From positions 1,552,001-1,616,000 of the forward strand of contig NC_092566.1 of the NCBI RefSeq assembly GCF_037975245.1: a DNA stretch of 64,000 bases, given 5' to 3'. A program made the translations under genes and the position numbers. Source of the stretch: Apostichopus japonicus. Taxonomy: Eukaryota; Echinodermata; Holothuroidea; Aspidochirotida; Stichopodidae. This document shows, piece by piece, positions 27,477 through 41,900 of this stretch. The notes under the pieces are model-generated. The model saw only the letters and a list, made by a program, of their open reading frames with translations, ran no database searches and was not told the DNA's origin. Numbering within the stretch: position 1 is the first letter of the stretch; each line of letters opens with the position of its first letter.

Positions 27477-29877
27477 CTGTAGGAGAAAAAATAAATAAAT
27501 AAACGAGGAAAATAAAGATAAAACATACAATCAAAATATGAATCTTCCTATTGAAAGATAACAAAGAGAAACTTCATTAGGAATCTTTTTGCAATTGTAA
27601 ATAACTTCGTTATGATCAAATGAGACACAAACAACCATCTTCGTTGGTCTATCTGACATAGTTAAGTATCACGACCAACGCTCCCAAACATTTAACAAAA
27701 AACTCCTTCTACCATCTGGGAGATATCATAGGTTTAACGTTACTATTACAATTAACAAAGCTGGAGACTTGAGCAAGTCTAAGTATGACGTCATCAAATC
27801 ATATGTTCTTATTGTGGTTATTTCCACCTTGTTTATTACGCTGTTTATTTTCAATAATGGACATTAGTGTTACAGACATAATATGAAATATCGAAGCTCT
27901 GATGGCATAGGTTAAGCACTGTTAACAATCTAATCAATGAAATTGGGGGAAAAGAGAAAGCAAAATGTTTCAGATCCTACCGGGAGGGGGAGAGGGTGGG
28001 GGAGGGGGAGGGGTGAGGAGGTTGTGAATGGAATCTGTTCATCACAAATATCTCTATCAGACGTGTACAAGACTATAGTAGGTTTGTGTCTCCGAAAATG
28101 GTATTAAATAACAATAAAAATAAAAATAACCGTCACAATTATTGGTAATCAGGAGTGTTTCATGTTTCCTTTGTTTAATGGTTGATATTTTACTCTCATT
28201 CGTTGAGTTTGGATATTTATTGTTCCGACAAAACAGGTATCAAATTTTGTTTATGTTTACATATGTCATACCGTTATGAACGTTTTCAGTGGGAGGCTAA
28301 TAGCATAACGCTTGTATTAAATTGATTTCATTAAAAGTCATACTTTATCTTTAGATTGTAAAAGGTAAGTCAATATGCAATTGTTTTTTCATCATACATG
28401 TAATTCACAACTGGCCAATTTATTACGTATATCAACATTTTCTTTTATGATACAGTTAACTTTTGTTTGTACCATTTTTTATAACTGCATGTTAAGATGA
28501 ATAATGATATAAATGGAGCAAGGTGATCAAGCAGTGAAGATCCATGCTTGTTACTTTCAAGTATTGTCAGTTGAATATATTCTGTTAATATTCTAGGAAT
28601 ATATTCTCATCGGGACTTAAATGCGTCTTTAAATGCAAAAGGTTTGATTGGTGTCGCTTGGAGCCCATGCAGTTTATATAGTTAACTATACAACGGTGTC
28701 TGTCTATAACTATTAAATGACAGACTTATGACATGTAAGAGGATACGACGAAACGTTTTGGAATTCCTTGGAATGGCTGACGTGTCTAATTATAACATAC
28801 TGTCACATTCTTCATGCCCACCGTCGAAAGATAAATCTATATGTAACCAGGGAGTTAACTGCGGGTTCTTTGGAAGACGAGGAAGTGCGTGGCCGGGTAG
28901 GGCATTTCAGAGATGTGCGTTCTTTTTAACGAACTTGGAAAGTTTCAAGTCGTTTAAAAGTCCGATTGGTTTTTATTTTCAATTTCAAGTGTCCCTTCCA
29001 TCCCGTCCATCATTTAACAAACATTCAAAGTGACGTTTCTACTTGTGTCATGTGACAAGAATGGATGACATATTGTATTGCAACATATATAACATACATA
29101 AAATGTATATATTTCTATTTAAGCTCGCATATATTTCGTTGACGCGATATGCATAATTACAATAGTTTTGAAATCATATTCGCTGGAAGAAATTGTTTTG
29201 TCGAATGCTCCCGTTTAAACCTGAACCCTTATTCATTCATTGCAAGACTTTCACGGCGTCAACTTTGACTTTTAAAATTGCAATTAAAGCTAAGCAGCTT
29301 ATTTTGTTGAAGTAGACTTAACTGGATCTTATTTAGTCTTAGTAATCCCAATTATCATATCACCACGGGCATGCCTGATTGGACGGTAATTGTAGCTTGA
29401 TATCCATTTAAAACTGTTAGCGGGATGCTTATTGGACGTCCCTGGATGGCGGTGTGTTCGCATGAAAAACGTCATTAGCTTATTCACCTACTGTAATAAT
29501 ATACATACTCAGTAGGAAAGTTGTTTATCACGGTTTTGTGAGGTGAAATTAGACACTTATTGAAACACCAAAGGAAAACGGATAACAAGAACAACAACAT
29601 AACAAAACATAAAAGCCATAAACATTAACATGAAAACACAAACCGATTGATGTACGTATAGAATTTAAATAAAATTATTGTTGTCCAGAGTATGTACTGA
29701 TTGAGGATTAACATTGTTATTAGGACCTCATATTTGTTTGACTGATTAAGGACTTGTTTTCTTCGATTAGTCTTCATTAATGAGACTACTAAATCAGTTT
29801 TTCAAGTTTCGCAATCGTTCGTATGGAAATTATATATATATTTGTTTTCAAAGGTTTATTCCTTTTAATATACAGTG

Positions 29878-29967
<90 letters not shown>

Positions 29968-32900
29968 TACTTTAATGTTACTATACTACATAAAGGCAGA
30001 ACGTTAGGAACCAATTTACCTCTATGCATATATGATAACTGTCACAATATATTTGAAGATTTGATCATATCCTTATAACAAAAAAAATGTCGTCCCCAGA
30101 CAAAATATTTCATTCAGTCTAAAATCATGTTGATCTATATAATGTTCTATTTTTAAATTGAACGTCACGAGGCACATTAGCATATATTAAACAGCGTCAT
30201 AATCGAAATAGCGATGGGCATTTCAATCCCTTCGTGACGAACCTGTTTACACGTGTTACAAACGTTCGTGACTAGAGGCACTTCTAATTACCACAAAGTA
30301 TTTACAGGATGTTATTTTTGTGAAGGGCCAGATGAGTATCTCAAGTCCCTACGTTAGTATGTTGTCGCGTTTTACGCCTCTGTTGCTAGGCGGTTGTCAA
30401 GCTGGCATAGAAGACATTCCAACGTTCGCAATCCGTTCGTGGGGCACATCCAAGAAGTCGACGGATTATCTGCCATGCAATAGTATAACTAGCAAAACCC
30501 TACACGCACAATTGGTATGTAATTATGAACATACATGCAGTATATTTTATTACTGTATGTAAATTGGCAACAGAAAACTAACCGATGAAAATTTAAAAAA
30601 GAAATGAAAGAGCATGCAAAGTGATTATTGGCTAGAACGTTATGACGTCACTGGTTGGAATCGCATTTAAAGCCAATAATTTCTTTGCAAAGTTTATTAT
30701 CGAAAAAAGTAATCGCAAAATGTGATTTCTTGTATTGTAATAATTTAAAAGTAGAAGGAAGTTGGGAGTGCTCAAAGAGATATAAAAATCATTGTTTTTA
30801 GCATTTGTGTATTCTTCTTGAAAATTAATAAAGTCGAAATAAAAGAGAGTGGGACCTGATTAGAGATGATTTTAAAATAATTAGGCTGTCGCATGAAATG
30901 ATTCACAGTATAGTAACAAACAAGGAAGAAACACAGAAGAATGACAAAATATGAGAAATTAAAAACAAAATTCAGGTATAGCTATATCTTCCTCCAAATG
31001 TTGCCATATTGCAATAATAACATTTTGGGAATAAATGAGCGAATTTGTATATAAATTTGACCCTATATTATTGTATGTTGTATCATGTATATCAAATGGT
31101 CTTAAACAAACTCGCTGTACATTTGTATTAATTTGATTTTGCAACAAAGGTTTTAAAATAAATATTATGAAGTTCATATTATCATGCTTATTCAGTCACT
31201 GGGTTATATACATAAGTATATGGTGTATAATAATGTTATCTCACACATATATATATGAAACAGGTGGTTAACATGTTATAGCATAGCGTAACATTATCAT
31301 ATGAATTTCTAAATATAGATATATATTCATAACTCAAACGAAATAGGATTTTTTTTTAAGAAAGAGGGAATTACACTACATGACGAGGTTTTGTTTTATT
31401 TGATCAGCTTTCCTTTAAATATGATTTGAAGTTATTCATCTTCATACGATGAATTCTCATCGTTTTTCCATGCTACGAATAAACACCATTTAAAAGTTAG
31501 CTACTGACTCATCAAATGCATGTAAGCCTACTAAGTATTTTTAACAATAAGAAAAAAGAAAAACCAGGAAAAGTTGAAAGAAACATTATGACTCACCTAT
31601 ATTAGCCCTGCTTCTTCGCTACTCTTCTGATCCCCTTCTGGAGTTTGAAAATCTGTCCCTACATCCTCAGCTGAAATTATTATTTCAGCTGTTGACCTCT
31701 CAAAAACGCACAAGATGGAAGAAATCGGCCTCCTCATCAGCCGAGAGCAGAAAGCGATTGGTCCCGTCAAGCTAACGGGTCGAGAATGTGCGGCATCTTC
31801 GAGAAGGGTATCCGGCTCTCTAGACAATGTATGCATACGATATGACGTATGGACAAATATGGTAGTGTGTATTCATATTGGCCTACGTTGTGGGTAGCGT
31901 TAAAGCTGCAGAGCACTATATCAGATATTGAGACGCATTAGCAAGCAGTGGTGGGGTTGAAAACGGTGATCTTATTGTACTTTAGGGTTCGTTAGTGAAT
32001 CCCCGTCGGGTTAACAAGGTGATAGCTAGGTCAACTGATGGAAAATAAGAAGGCAGTCCATCTTATTGTGACGTCATCACGGGAAGAAAGACACTAAGCA
32101 GGTACACATAGACGGACCCTGGGCATATAGACGGACCCTGGGATGTTTGTCGCTTTGTAAATTCTTGCGTTCTTTGAATTGGTCGGAGAGGTCGAAGGAG
32201 ACAACGATTGCATCTGGTTACTTAAATATGGCTTCGGTTAAAAACTGACCTAAAGATTGTATGTTGACCAGGCGACGGTGTTGAAAACAACCATATTAAA
32301 CACAACAAAAGAAGTAGATATTTTATACTGATTTTTTTTTAAATTTCCAACATAAAGGTATTAGAGGTGTACATGGGAAACTTGTGTTTACGTCAGTAGT
32401 TTAACGACACCCTCATTATAACTGTTGACCAAGCAGGTGCTATTAATGACATAATTAGGCCTACATTAAATATTCAGAACCAATTGGACCATTTAACTCT
32501 ACTACATGGCAGCTAACCAATCAGATACTAGTATGGATATGATATAGTCAATTATAATGAGCAACATGTCGGTTTAACACCACTATAGGATAGCGGACCA
32601 TTCAAATGATAGCATGGCCGTGGTGACATAAACATCGAAGGGCAATTGGACGGTTCAACGCTGTTAAATTGCAACTAACCAATCAGGTGCCACTATGGAT
32701 ATGACGACATATCAATATTCATGATCCATTGGGCGGGGGCTTTAATATGACCTTGTAATAGACATCATGTTGCATGTATACTACATGTATATGTGCAGTT
32801 TGTTGTAATTATAGAAATCGACAGATAGCTGTAAGGAATGTTCCCTGTTTCTACAACAAATCACGACTGATGACATTACATGAGTTGCATTATATAAGTA

Positions 32901-35900
32901 CAAGGCAAATAAAGGCTAAGACGCTTGTATAAGTCACTTTAAATTAAAAGAAACACAGATTTGGAATAGCATGATCGTATGATTTTTGCCAAGTTTTAAG
33001 TTTCTTTCCGAATAATTTGTTTTAGTCCATTTGAAATCAGTTTTTATTCTTCATTTCTGTCCTCTAGTGTATGTCAATAGCAGTGTAAACTTATATAAGA
33101 AAACCTACTTCAAAATAATCATTAATTCTTTTACTTTTTTTAACATAAAATTGCACAGACAAATCTACGAAAAGAATAAAAACACCACTTCCCCCTCCAT
33201 CCCCCACCGCCCGGCCCGCCCCTATACAATAATCCGATCTCTACGTATAGCCTCCCCCATCCCATCATTCCCACAATTTTGTCACTGTGCCATTAACTTC
33301 GCTAATGAAAGGAGGGTCATTTTAAATTTAAGTGAAACATATCGCGGGATGAGACCTCATGTGGTGTTCTACTTATAATGGGTTATTTACTATATTGGTA
33401 CTTCCAGGGGGAACACAACTACTACAATACACATCTCGTGTGTCGGATAGGCTATTTATGTAACGACTCACCATGTTGACATATATGACATTTGTGTGGG
33501 ACTGTAGGGACTTCACGCAGTTCACAAAAAGGCCATTGTGAACTTTCTCTTGTTAAGTTTAAATTTAAATATACTGAATTCTTTGTATGTAGAATGAATG
33601 AATTTAATATACATCAATAAAATACTAAGTGAAGGATGAAACATACTTTCAGCAAAATCTTCAAGAAAAATCAAAGAATATTTACAGTTTGTGTAATTTG
33701 GTATTTTTTCATGATTTTCCAATTTTTTTATAAAATAGTGAATGGATTATCCAAATTGTTGGAAACACAAACAATTGTCAGTTGATTTAGAAAAAAAAGA
33801 GCTTCTTAATGAGTAAAGGAAGGGCATGTTGCCGGTGCGGAGGGGGGGGGGGGGGGATTTATAGAAAGTACACCTAGTTTGTGACCTGACTCCGCGGTTA
33901 CTGGTTTCATCTCGAATGGTTCCCAGTGGTGCTTCCAGGAAACACGACAGTCCCCTCAAGTGTCGCAGTTAAATTTAAAATCAAGACTACTTAAGAATAA
34001 TTAGTTTTTAATAGGATTAGCTCAATATATATCTTTAACTTTAATAGTTGTTTGTTGGTATTCTTAGAACAAACGTGCAACCATTTGGACGCGGTTAATT
34101 ATTGTTGTCGTGAATAAGGCAGTGAGTTGCTATAGCAACTCCAGGCACTTATAAACTATAGGTTGCATCAGCGAACTGGTGTTCCTGCCAATAATTTGAC
34201 GTTATGATGATGGGAGTCGAGTCAGTTAGTATGGGGGTAGGTTACACGTCATGGAGATCGCGCGGAGGAGACATTTATATCTGAACCGAATAATACATGG
34301 TTGGACAATGGCGCTAGAATGGAACTAACTAGTACAGTGGCCTGTTTGTTCTAGTCGGTTTTGAATGGCGGATTAAGTGGTATTTGGTTCATATCAGTTT
34401 AGCGCCCTCTCATAATAATAGGGTAATGAAACATAACTCGCAAAATACGAAACAGCACCTCACCAAAGCAACTACATATCCGATTTACAGGTCAAACGAC
34501 ATTTGACACTTACCTCAAACCCTCAAAATGTTAACCAGTGCGAACATGGTCGTGACGTCATAGATTCATAAGTCAAGACAGCCCAAATTATTTGTACGGC
34601 CTCAATCGCTAGGTCCTGCTTTCAAAAAGGACCTTTCCGAGTCATTATAGTGTAAAAATATTTCAGAATATTTACCTATATAAATGAAGTGTCACTAAAT
34701 ATACAGTACTGTGACTTGCAATGGAACGTTAGAAATGTCAAGCGAAGTATTCATAACTAAATGAAGAGAGTTATCTGTGCCCCAAGCCATTAAGTTATCA
34801 TCATGATTGAGAGAGGCCCACTGCATCTTTACTTCAAGTTACTTACGCATACTAATCTGTGAATAAGTCAACTTCCGGCATAAAGAGTGGATCGATAGAA
34901 AACACATTTTAATCCGTGTAAGGAATTTGGAATGGCGGAAATCTTTTTTGGAGTTTTATAAAGTCTTATTACAAGACCTATACGGTTTCGCATAAGGGTA
35001 TCTGTAATGTGTCTGTGATAGCATTTCCGATGCGATACTCTTGAGGGCCCTGAATTTCACTCTATACAATCATTTTCATCTGACTTATCTCACATCATTA
35101 TGACAAACATAACTGCGCATTATAGGGCCATTCCGTACATGTTTGTTTGATTGCGTGTTTTTTATTTTTGGAGGAGGGGGGGGGTACTCTTGTTTCAACT
35201 ACCAGTCGCAATCGCAATGGGGTCCAGACCCCCTACATGGAGGTCGACTTCAACTACCCAAGGAACTACATACTCTTGATTAATTCCTTCATTGGCCTCT
35301 GGACCTTCTATGAAGGTCTATGTCCGTACCTAAATCAGTCTGGAAATCCTCCCCACCCCACCTTTGAAATCATGCACACGCCACTGTCCACTATACGTCA
35401 CTTGATAGTCCTAGATCAAATAAAATAATCATTTATTATTTGAGTTTTAGCTCAGTGGTTAACGGCGGTGCCTTCCAATCATAAGGTCCCGAGTTCGAGT
35501 CACTCCAAGATTAATGTATGCCATCCAGTTACAGAGTTGTTGACATTAACAATCCATTATCATGGACGTTAAATATGAATGTAAGAGACTGACTTCGGTC
35601 AGCTTGCGGCTTTGATAAGCCAATGAGGCTTCTTCGCGAGTTCCTGCTTACAGGAGGATCTAAAAATACATACATACATACATTTACAACAATATATGTC
35701 CGTTCTTGTGTCCTGTTTCATTACATACCACGTGACCAGAAGTTAGGGCAACGAAGTAGGTATCTGTTTCTGGTATAGATAAGCCGTGAATATCACCTCA
35801 GACGTAGATGATGTTGAATAATATTTTCCTATAAGTTTGGAGAGCATCCTCGTCTTACTCAACCCACCATTCCTCTGCTTTGGTTGGTTCACTTTCCTAG

Positions 35901-38900
35901 AAGCTGCAAGCTGGTCATATTTTTTAAGAACACCTCCCTCTATTCAGTACAGTCCAGTTGGCTTTTTACGTAACGTTTGAGTTAACAAATGCGCGTTTTA
36001 CAGAGCTAACGTGTCATTCCGTCAGAGGATATATTTCATATAAATGTAAGTCACACATGGTGATATTAACTAGTTTCTTCATCCCCAACTCCGCCTCCAT
36101 CACCCCACCACTGCTCCCCTCCATCACACTACCACTGCTCCCCCTCCATATCGAAGAAAACATGACTCGTATTCAGTGATCCGGAAATCAATAATAAAGA
36201 GCGCCATCTACTAGTTAAGTTTTTTTTGAAGTTGATATTTAATATACCAGGTGATAATTTAGTACGTGATATTGCCCATCAGGAAGTGCTTATCAAGACA
36301 CTAACACATTCTAACAAGAACTGATTTGTGCCTGTTTCATGGAATAAGTCTACTCTACGAGTCATATTCGTTAGAGTAGTACAGTAGACTCTATACCGGT
36401 ACTATACGTAACTAACAGAAGTAATACGCATATACTGTTATTGGTATGTCATTCATTTCGCTCAGTGTTCGTTCATAGTTAAGGTGTGAAGTCATCATGG
36501 GAGATTTTTGAAGCTTGATCATGTCCTTAGCATCCAAAAAGCAAAACTATAGAGAACAACACGAGATTTTAATCGTAGTATTTAGGGTGATGAGCGCCGG
36601 TATATGGGGGTAGTGTGGGGTGGAGTGGGGTAGAGTGGGGCAGAGTGGGGTGGAGTCGAGTGGGACGCCCTCAGATTCCAAAACCAAAACTATAGAGAAC
36701 GCCATGGCATATTAATCTTATTAGTTAGAATGATGAGCGTCGGCAAGTGGGTACAGTGGGGTGAGTTGGGGTGAAGTGGATGGGGAAGAGAGTTGCATAA
36801 GATAATTTCATAGTATTGCAATTTAGTTTATACAGTTAAATATCGCTAAACTGATATAGCCTGATTTAAACGTATTGCATAGTTGCTTCAATTTGTGCAG
36901 CTCAAGATGATTTTTTTTGTGGACTATTTTTGTGTGAATGTGTAAGAAATTAGACCCTCGCTTTCTGTGAAATTGCAGCAGTTTACTTTCTGTTAACCCA
37001 CTACATAACCATTGAGATATTCCTATTTGTTAGGAAAAAAGAAGACTAAAATGACATAGAAAATAGGAGAATTGTAATTTAAGCAAAGATCAAACCAACC
37101 ATTTTATTATTTAGGTCGTTTGAAACTGAGACGGCGTCAAAGAGACTTTGGTAGCACATAACAGACATGATAACTTTTATTACATTAAGTTGTTTAATCC
37201 CGATTGATTTCAATATAGTAACTATAAACTAAACAAAATATCATCAACGTTATAGAATCATTTAGACAAACATGTCCACACACTCGACATATATATATAA
37301 ACTTCTTTTATCAGTCGTTTTGTTAAACAGTAATATCTACTAACAATAAGTGCATCAAACAATAAATGTAGCGCATTTTTAAGTGCACAGCTAACTATAG
37401 GAGATTGTTAGGTAAAACTGTTCAATTTATTCAACCCACGTGATGTACTGCATACGGATAGCTACAGCTCTAAGCTATTGATCTTCGTGCTTTACTTCAG
37501 GATGGGTTATTTTTCTCAAACTAATCAAGTCTAAAGAGTTTCATGAAGTCAGCTCGGGCAGATCCACTTTTACCATCACATCAGACAACGTCTCCTGTTT
37601 ATCGCTTACTGATGCACGATGGAGAAGGCTTCGCTGTAAACGCTCGCTAACGTCAAATTGCTCACTCGTTAAATAAGAGAACGACGAACTTCCTCACAGC
37701 AAACAACATGGAGAGTAATTGGCCAGAAATAAGACGAGGTTAGTTGCTATACTCACAGGCTATGTACAACATCATTTGTCCACAAACGGTACGTGCAATG
37801 GAAGACTGCGTTGACAGATACACAAAACGACTGAAAAGAAAGTCTAACGATGGCCTCTTCACAACGTTGCATAGTCACTCATGATAAGTTGAGAACACTT
37901 CAAAACTCGTAACTGTCTGTTACAATATCCATTTGCGCAGATTAAGTAAATACAATAAATAAGCGCACTTTTGATTGGATATTTTTTTAATATTTTTATT
38001 ATTAGTATTTTAAAGATAGTTTGCAAAGGTTTATTCGACCATTCCTGCACGTGGCGTGTAATTGCTAGGATGGAAGCCTTTCGGCCTAGCATTAAAGTCT
38101 ACAAAACCGTCGCTTCCTTTCCTTTGCTGCTCTTGAACTAAAGGTTGTGACCGGAAGTCACCAGCGTTGCCCGACTCCACGGATCGGGGTGACGTAGGGG
38201 TGTTGTCTATTGAGTTCCTAGGGGAGTTCCAACCCCGCGGTTTGGAGTTGTAGTTGGTGGGGGTACTACTTCCTGCTGGGGACCCGGACGGAGAGAATCT
38301 GATTGGCTGGAACCTATCCATATCTGGAGCTGTGTGTGTAGGTGGTAAAACCCTAGGCTTCGGTTTAGGCTTGGGCGGTGGAGGTACGGGCCTCTTTTCT
38401 GATAAGAAAAATATACGGTACAAATAATGTGTTTGTAATTATCGTTCATAAAAAGTACAAATATATTAATTAGACTGAAACATTTCATAATATTTGGTGT
38501 TCTTTTAAAAGTTGTCTGCGAAAGCAAATCCATAAAATGACACGATTCACTGGCGAAACAATGACTCATTGTATTCATCTGGGGATGTTAAACACTCCCT
38601 CCCCACCCCAACACACACCCCTTACAGCAAAAACAAGTTTTGAAGTCACCTACTTGAGTCGTTAAGTACAACATCACTTACTACCCAGATATCGCAACAT
38701 GCGAGTAAAACATTGGTTTGCAATTTTTTGAATTATGACATCATAAACTTACGTAAACTTGGTTTTCCCCCTTTTTTTCACACCCTATACCAAACTGACC
38801 AATTAGTTCAAACTTTAACGAATGTGCGGCCGACATTTGGACGTAAATGTTGAAACTGGTTAATACACCCACCCCACGCCTGACAATATATACAATGAAA

Positions 38901-41900
38901 TAACAGTCAAGAGTAACCTTTAACAAATCAAATCAACGTATATACATGCCTTGAACTCCTAGAAGCTACTCTAAACCACATAAAACATGTATGGTATAAA
39001 CGTAAAATTATAAGCCATTACGGATGATAAATTTTGTAGCTTGGTCAAAGGTTAACAGTGATTCTCTTCGGAGATCACTTTTAAGACACAGCGGAGATTA
39101 AAACAGGTAACCGCTGTTTGTTAGTGCTCCCTGCTTTCTTCAAACCGAAATATGTGTTGCATATGACAATCAAACCTATAGTTGAATTATGTCTAAATAA
39201 AAACTCACGCTTGAAAGATAAAAGGCCTTAAGGGATACTATGAAAGTAGGCTAATGCAAGACAAGGATAAATCTCCTGTTGACCCTTCAAATCCATTAAG
39301 CCCTTTATGAAAGTTTGTTTCTGTACCTTGTTGTTCAAGTCGCCTAGGTAACAGCTTAAAGCATCACAATAAGACCGTGGGTATGATAATTGGAAATATG
39401 GAAATTTCATAAATTCTTTGTAAAAGTGTTATTTTGTTTAAATGTGATTTTTTGTATATCTCTGGAGACATAATACTAAGTATATAATAGCAAATAATTC
39501 GTTTAGAATGCACAAAGGTAATTATTCGAGGCAGTCGCCTATAGTTTCGAATCGAGCTCGATATTTTTTAATTTGCAATTTGAACTAAAAAACAATCATT
39601 TTGTCATAACTTGACAAAAACTTTGAGTTTTCTTCGGTACTTGAATTGATTTGACATGTTCAAAGTGACACACTTTTAATGATTTTTTATCAACAGTTTT
39701 CTTCAATTCAAGTTATTCGTCTTTGCTGTAAGGATTTGATATAGCACTTAATCAGTGGTTTAATATTTCATAATATACCAACAATTATTTCATGAATATT
39801 CAATGTGTCTCGTTATAATATTGAATAACAGTTTTATCCATCGATTACGCCTTAGCCTCTTCACTATTCCCAATCCCGTGCATCACCAACATTTTTTTTT
39901 CTCACTTTATTTTTTAATTTTTTAAATCAATGTTTTATTTCTAAAATATTCTAACAGAAACATGTTTTGGAAACATTTCATTCACTAACGTACATCTACA
40001 CACATGCACATGAACAATGAAAACGCCCGGCTCAAAGAATTCATAATTACAGGATTACACATATTTATTATTAACACACAAAGCACACAGAACAAAACGG
40101 AATGATCAAACACAGAATAGGCAAACATGTTAACACGAAATATAAACTGGCTGTATACTTTCACCGCTAAAAACAATAAACAGAAACGAAGATTCGAAAC
40201 TTCACACCATGGCATTAATACTTGCGGTATATGCAATATTTGTGAAGCTAGTACATTTATACCTACAAAAAAAAAAAAAATACACGCACAAAGCCACATA
40301 CACATATACGTTTATAAATGAAATTTCTCTACCAATTTAATCAGCCAATTCGCAACGTTTTCAAGATATTCAACGTTTAAGTACATACCAAGTTAGACTG
40401 CAGACTTCCTCCAAAATACTCTATAGAGTATTGTAAAATCACGAAATTACTTTCTTTTTCGAAATTAATCTGACTATTCGGTTTGAAATCCGACCAGATT
40501 TCCTTCTGAGCTTCAAATGTTGGTTTGGTGCTTGTTAAAGATCAAGTGGCCTTTAGCGTCTATTGCACGCAGTATATATACACACATACACACACACAGC
40601 CGTGAAATGTCGGGTCATCGTTACAAATTGGTTTCTTAGCAACGGTTATCCGTAAATCTATTCGCCACAAAACTTTCTTTATGGCGGTTTTCTCTGTTGA
40701 TTCAAGGAAACTTTCTGTGACGTCACTAGTCGCAGAGGAAGTTCAAGCGTTGTTATGAATATTGAGGAAAAGCGATTTACATTGTTAATGGGGTTGTGGT
40801 TAGGCTTTATTTAGAGACTTGTTATCGACGAGGTTATACAGGTCAAGTGGAGAATGATTCTTAACATTAGTGATACACCGGTAATAAAGTACATTAACAT
40901 TCATGTTACTGACATAAGGCGGGGTACTGAAAAGCACTATATTAATTAAGTAAACGGGGAGCACGGAAGGAGTAATTTAATTCAATTTGTACATTAATTG
41001 TAAACATCAACGTTGGTTTAATGCAATCATATAAGAATATATAGTTGCCTGTCTTATCATAGACATAATTAACGCGACGGAGGGGAGGGGGGGGGGGGGT
41101 AACTAACCCTCGCCCTCGTGTACAAATACATTACAGGTAATGATTTAATTAATTTCGAATTATTTGTGTATTATAAGCCAACCTTGGATTAATATAGAGT
41201 CGAGAACAAGTTTAGACGTATACGCACATGAATTATCCATATAACACAGAGTACTTTGTTGACTATATTGACAGGGGTTGAAGCTGATGTGGTGGCACGG
41301 GTGGGGGGGGGGGGTAGGGGGTTAATTTATCGTCTGTTATGCTAACTACATAAGGGTCAAACGGAAAGCATGCATGGTCGAGAAAACTCTAACTTATGTT
41401 GTACATCATCTCTGCATTGCTTGAGTAAATTAGCTATAAAGGCATAACAAGTTTTGGAGGGGGAGGGGGTGCATGGCAGGAATATTTACCCATCCCCCGT
41501 GTTGATGACGTCAATTCTACAACCATACATGGTACATGGGTATAAGAGAATTTATTCTGTATGTTGTAGTGTATGTCACTATAACTTTGCAACGTCGGCG
41601 TGTAATACCATATAGACTAAGGCGAATGGTTTCATACAGATATCGGCATATACCGGTAATATATGTATAAACGTATTAAAAGATATATGGTTCATGCAAA
41701 ATCGCACAAGAAGTTCATATTCAAATATTTGCTATAGGCGTATCGAGTTATATGCCTACATCTGCTTTGTATACAATGTGGTAGGCTTCGGGTTACCACA
41801 AATGTTCATCTGTATATTACATAGTATGGTACGGACAGCATTAACCTGCATCTCACGTGACACCCAAACCATGAACAAGGTATGATCCTATATTTATGTT

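Larger units (their letters stand above)
27477..38030 (-). other. Interval between alternative last exons
   Basis: This is intron for the exon B transcript and downstream sequence for exon A. It holds a (TA)n array (29879-29963), a diverged repeat cluster (32420-32740), a SINE (35.4 kb) and a G-rich duplicated region (36.5-36.8 kb). A strong donor-like site at about 31596 is discussed under findings. No confident exon was found. Confidence 0.6.

Noticed and set aside
37697-37745. Plus-strand ATG with a short frame followed by GTTAGT (MESNWPEIRR)
   Set aside because: Only ten codons, with no downstream plus-strand exon to join.
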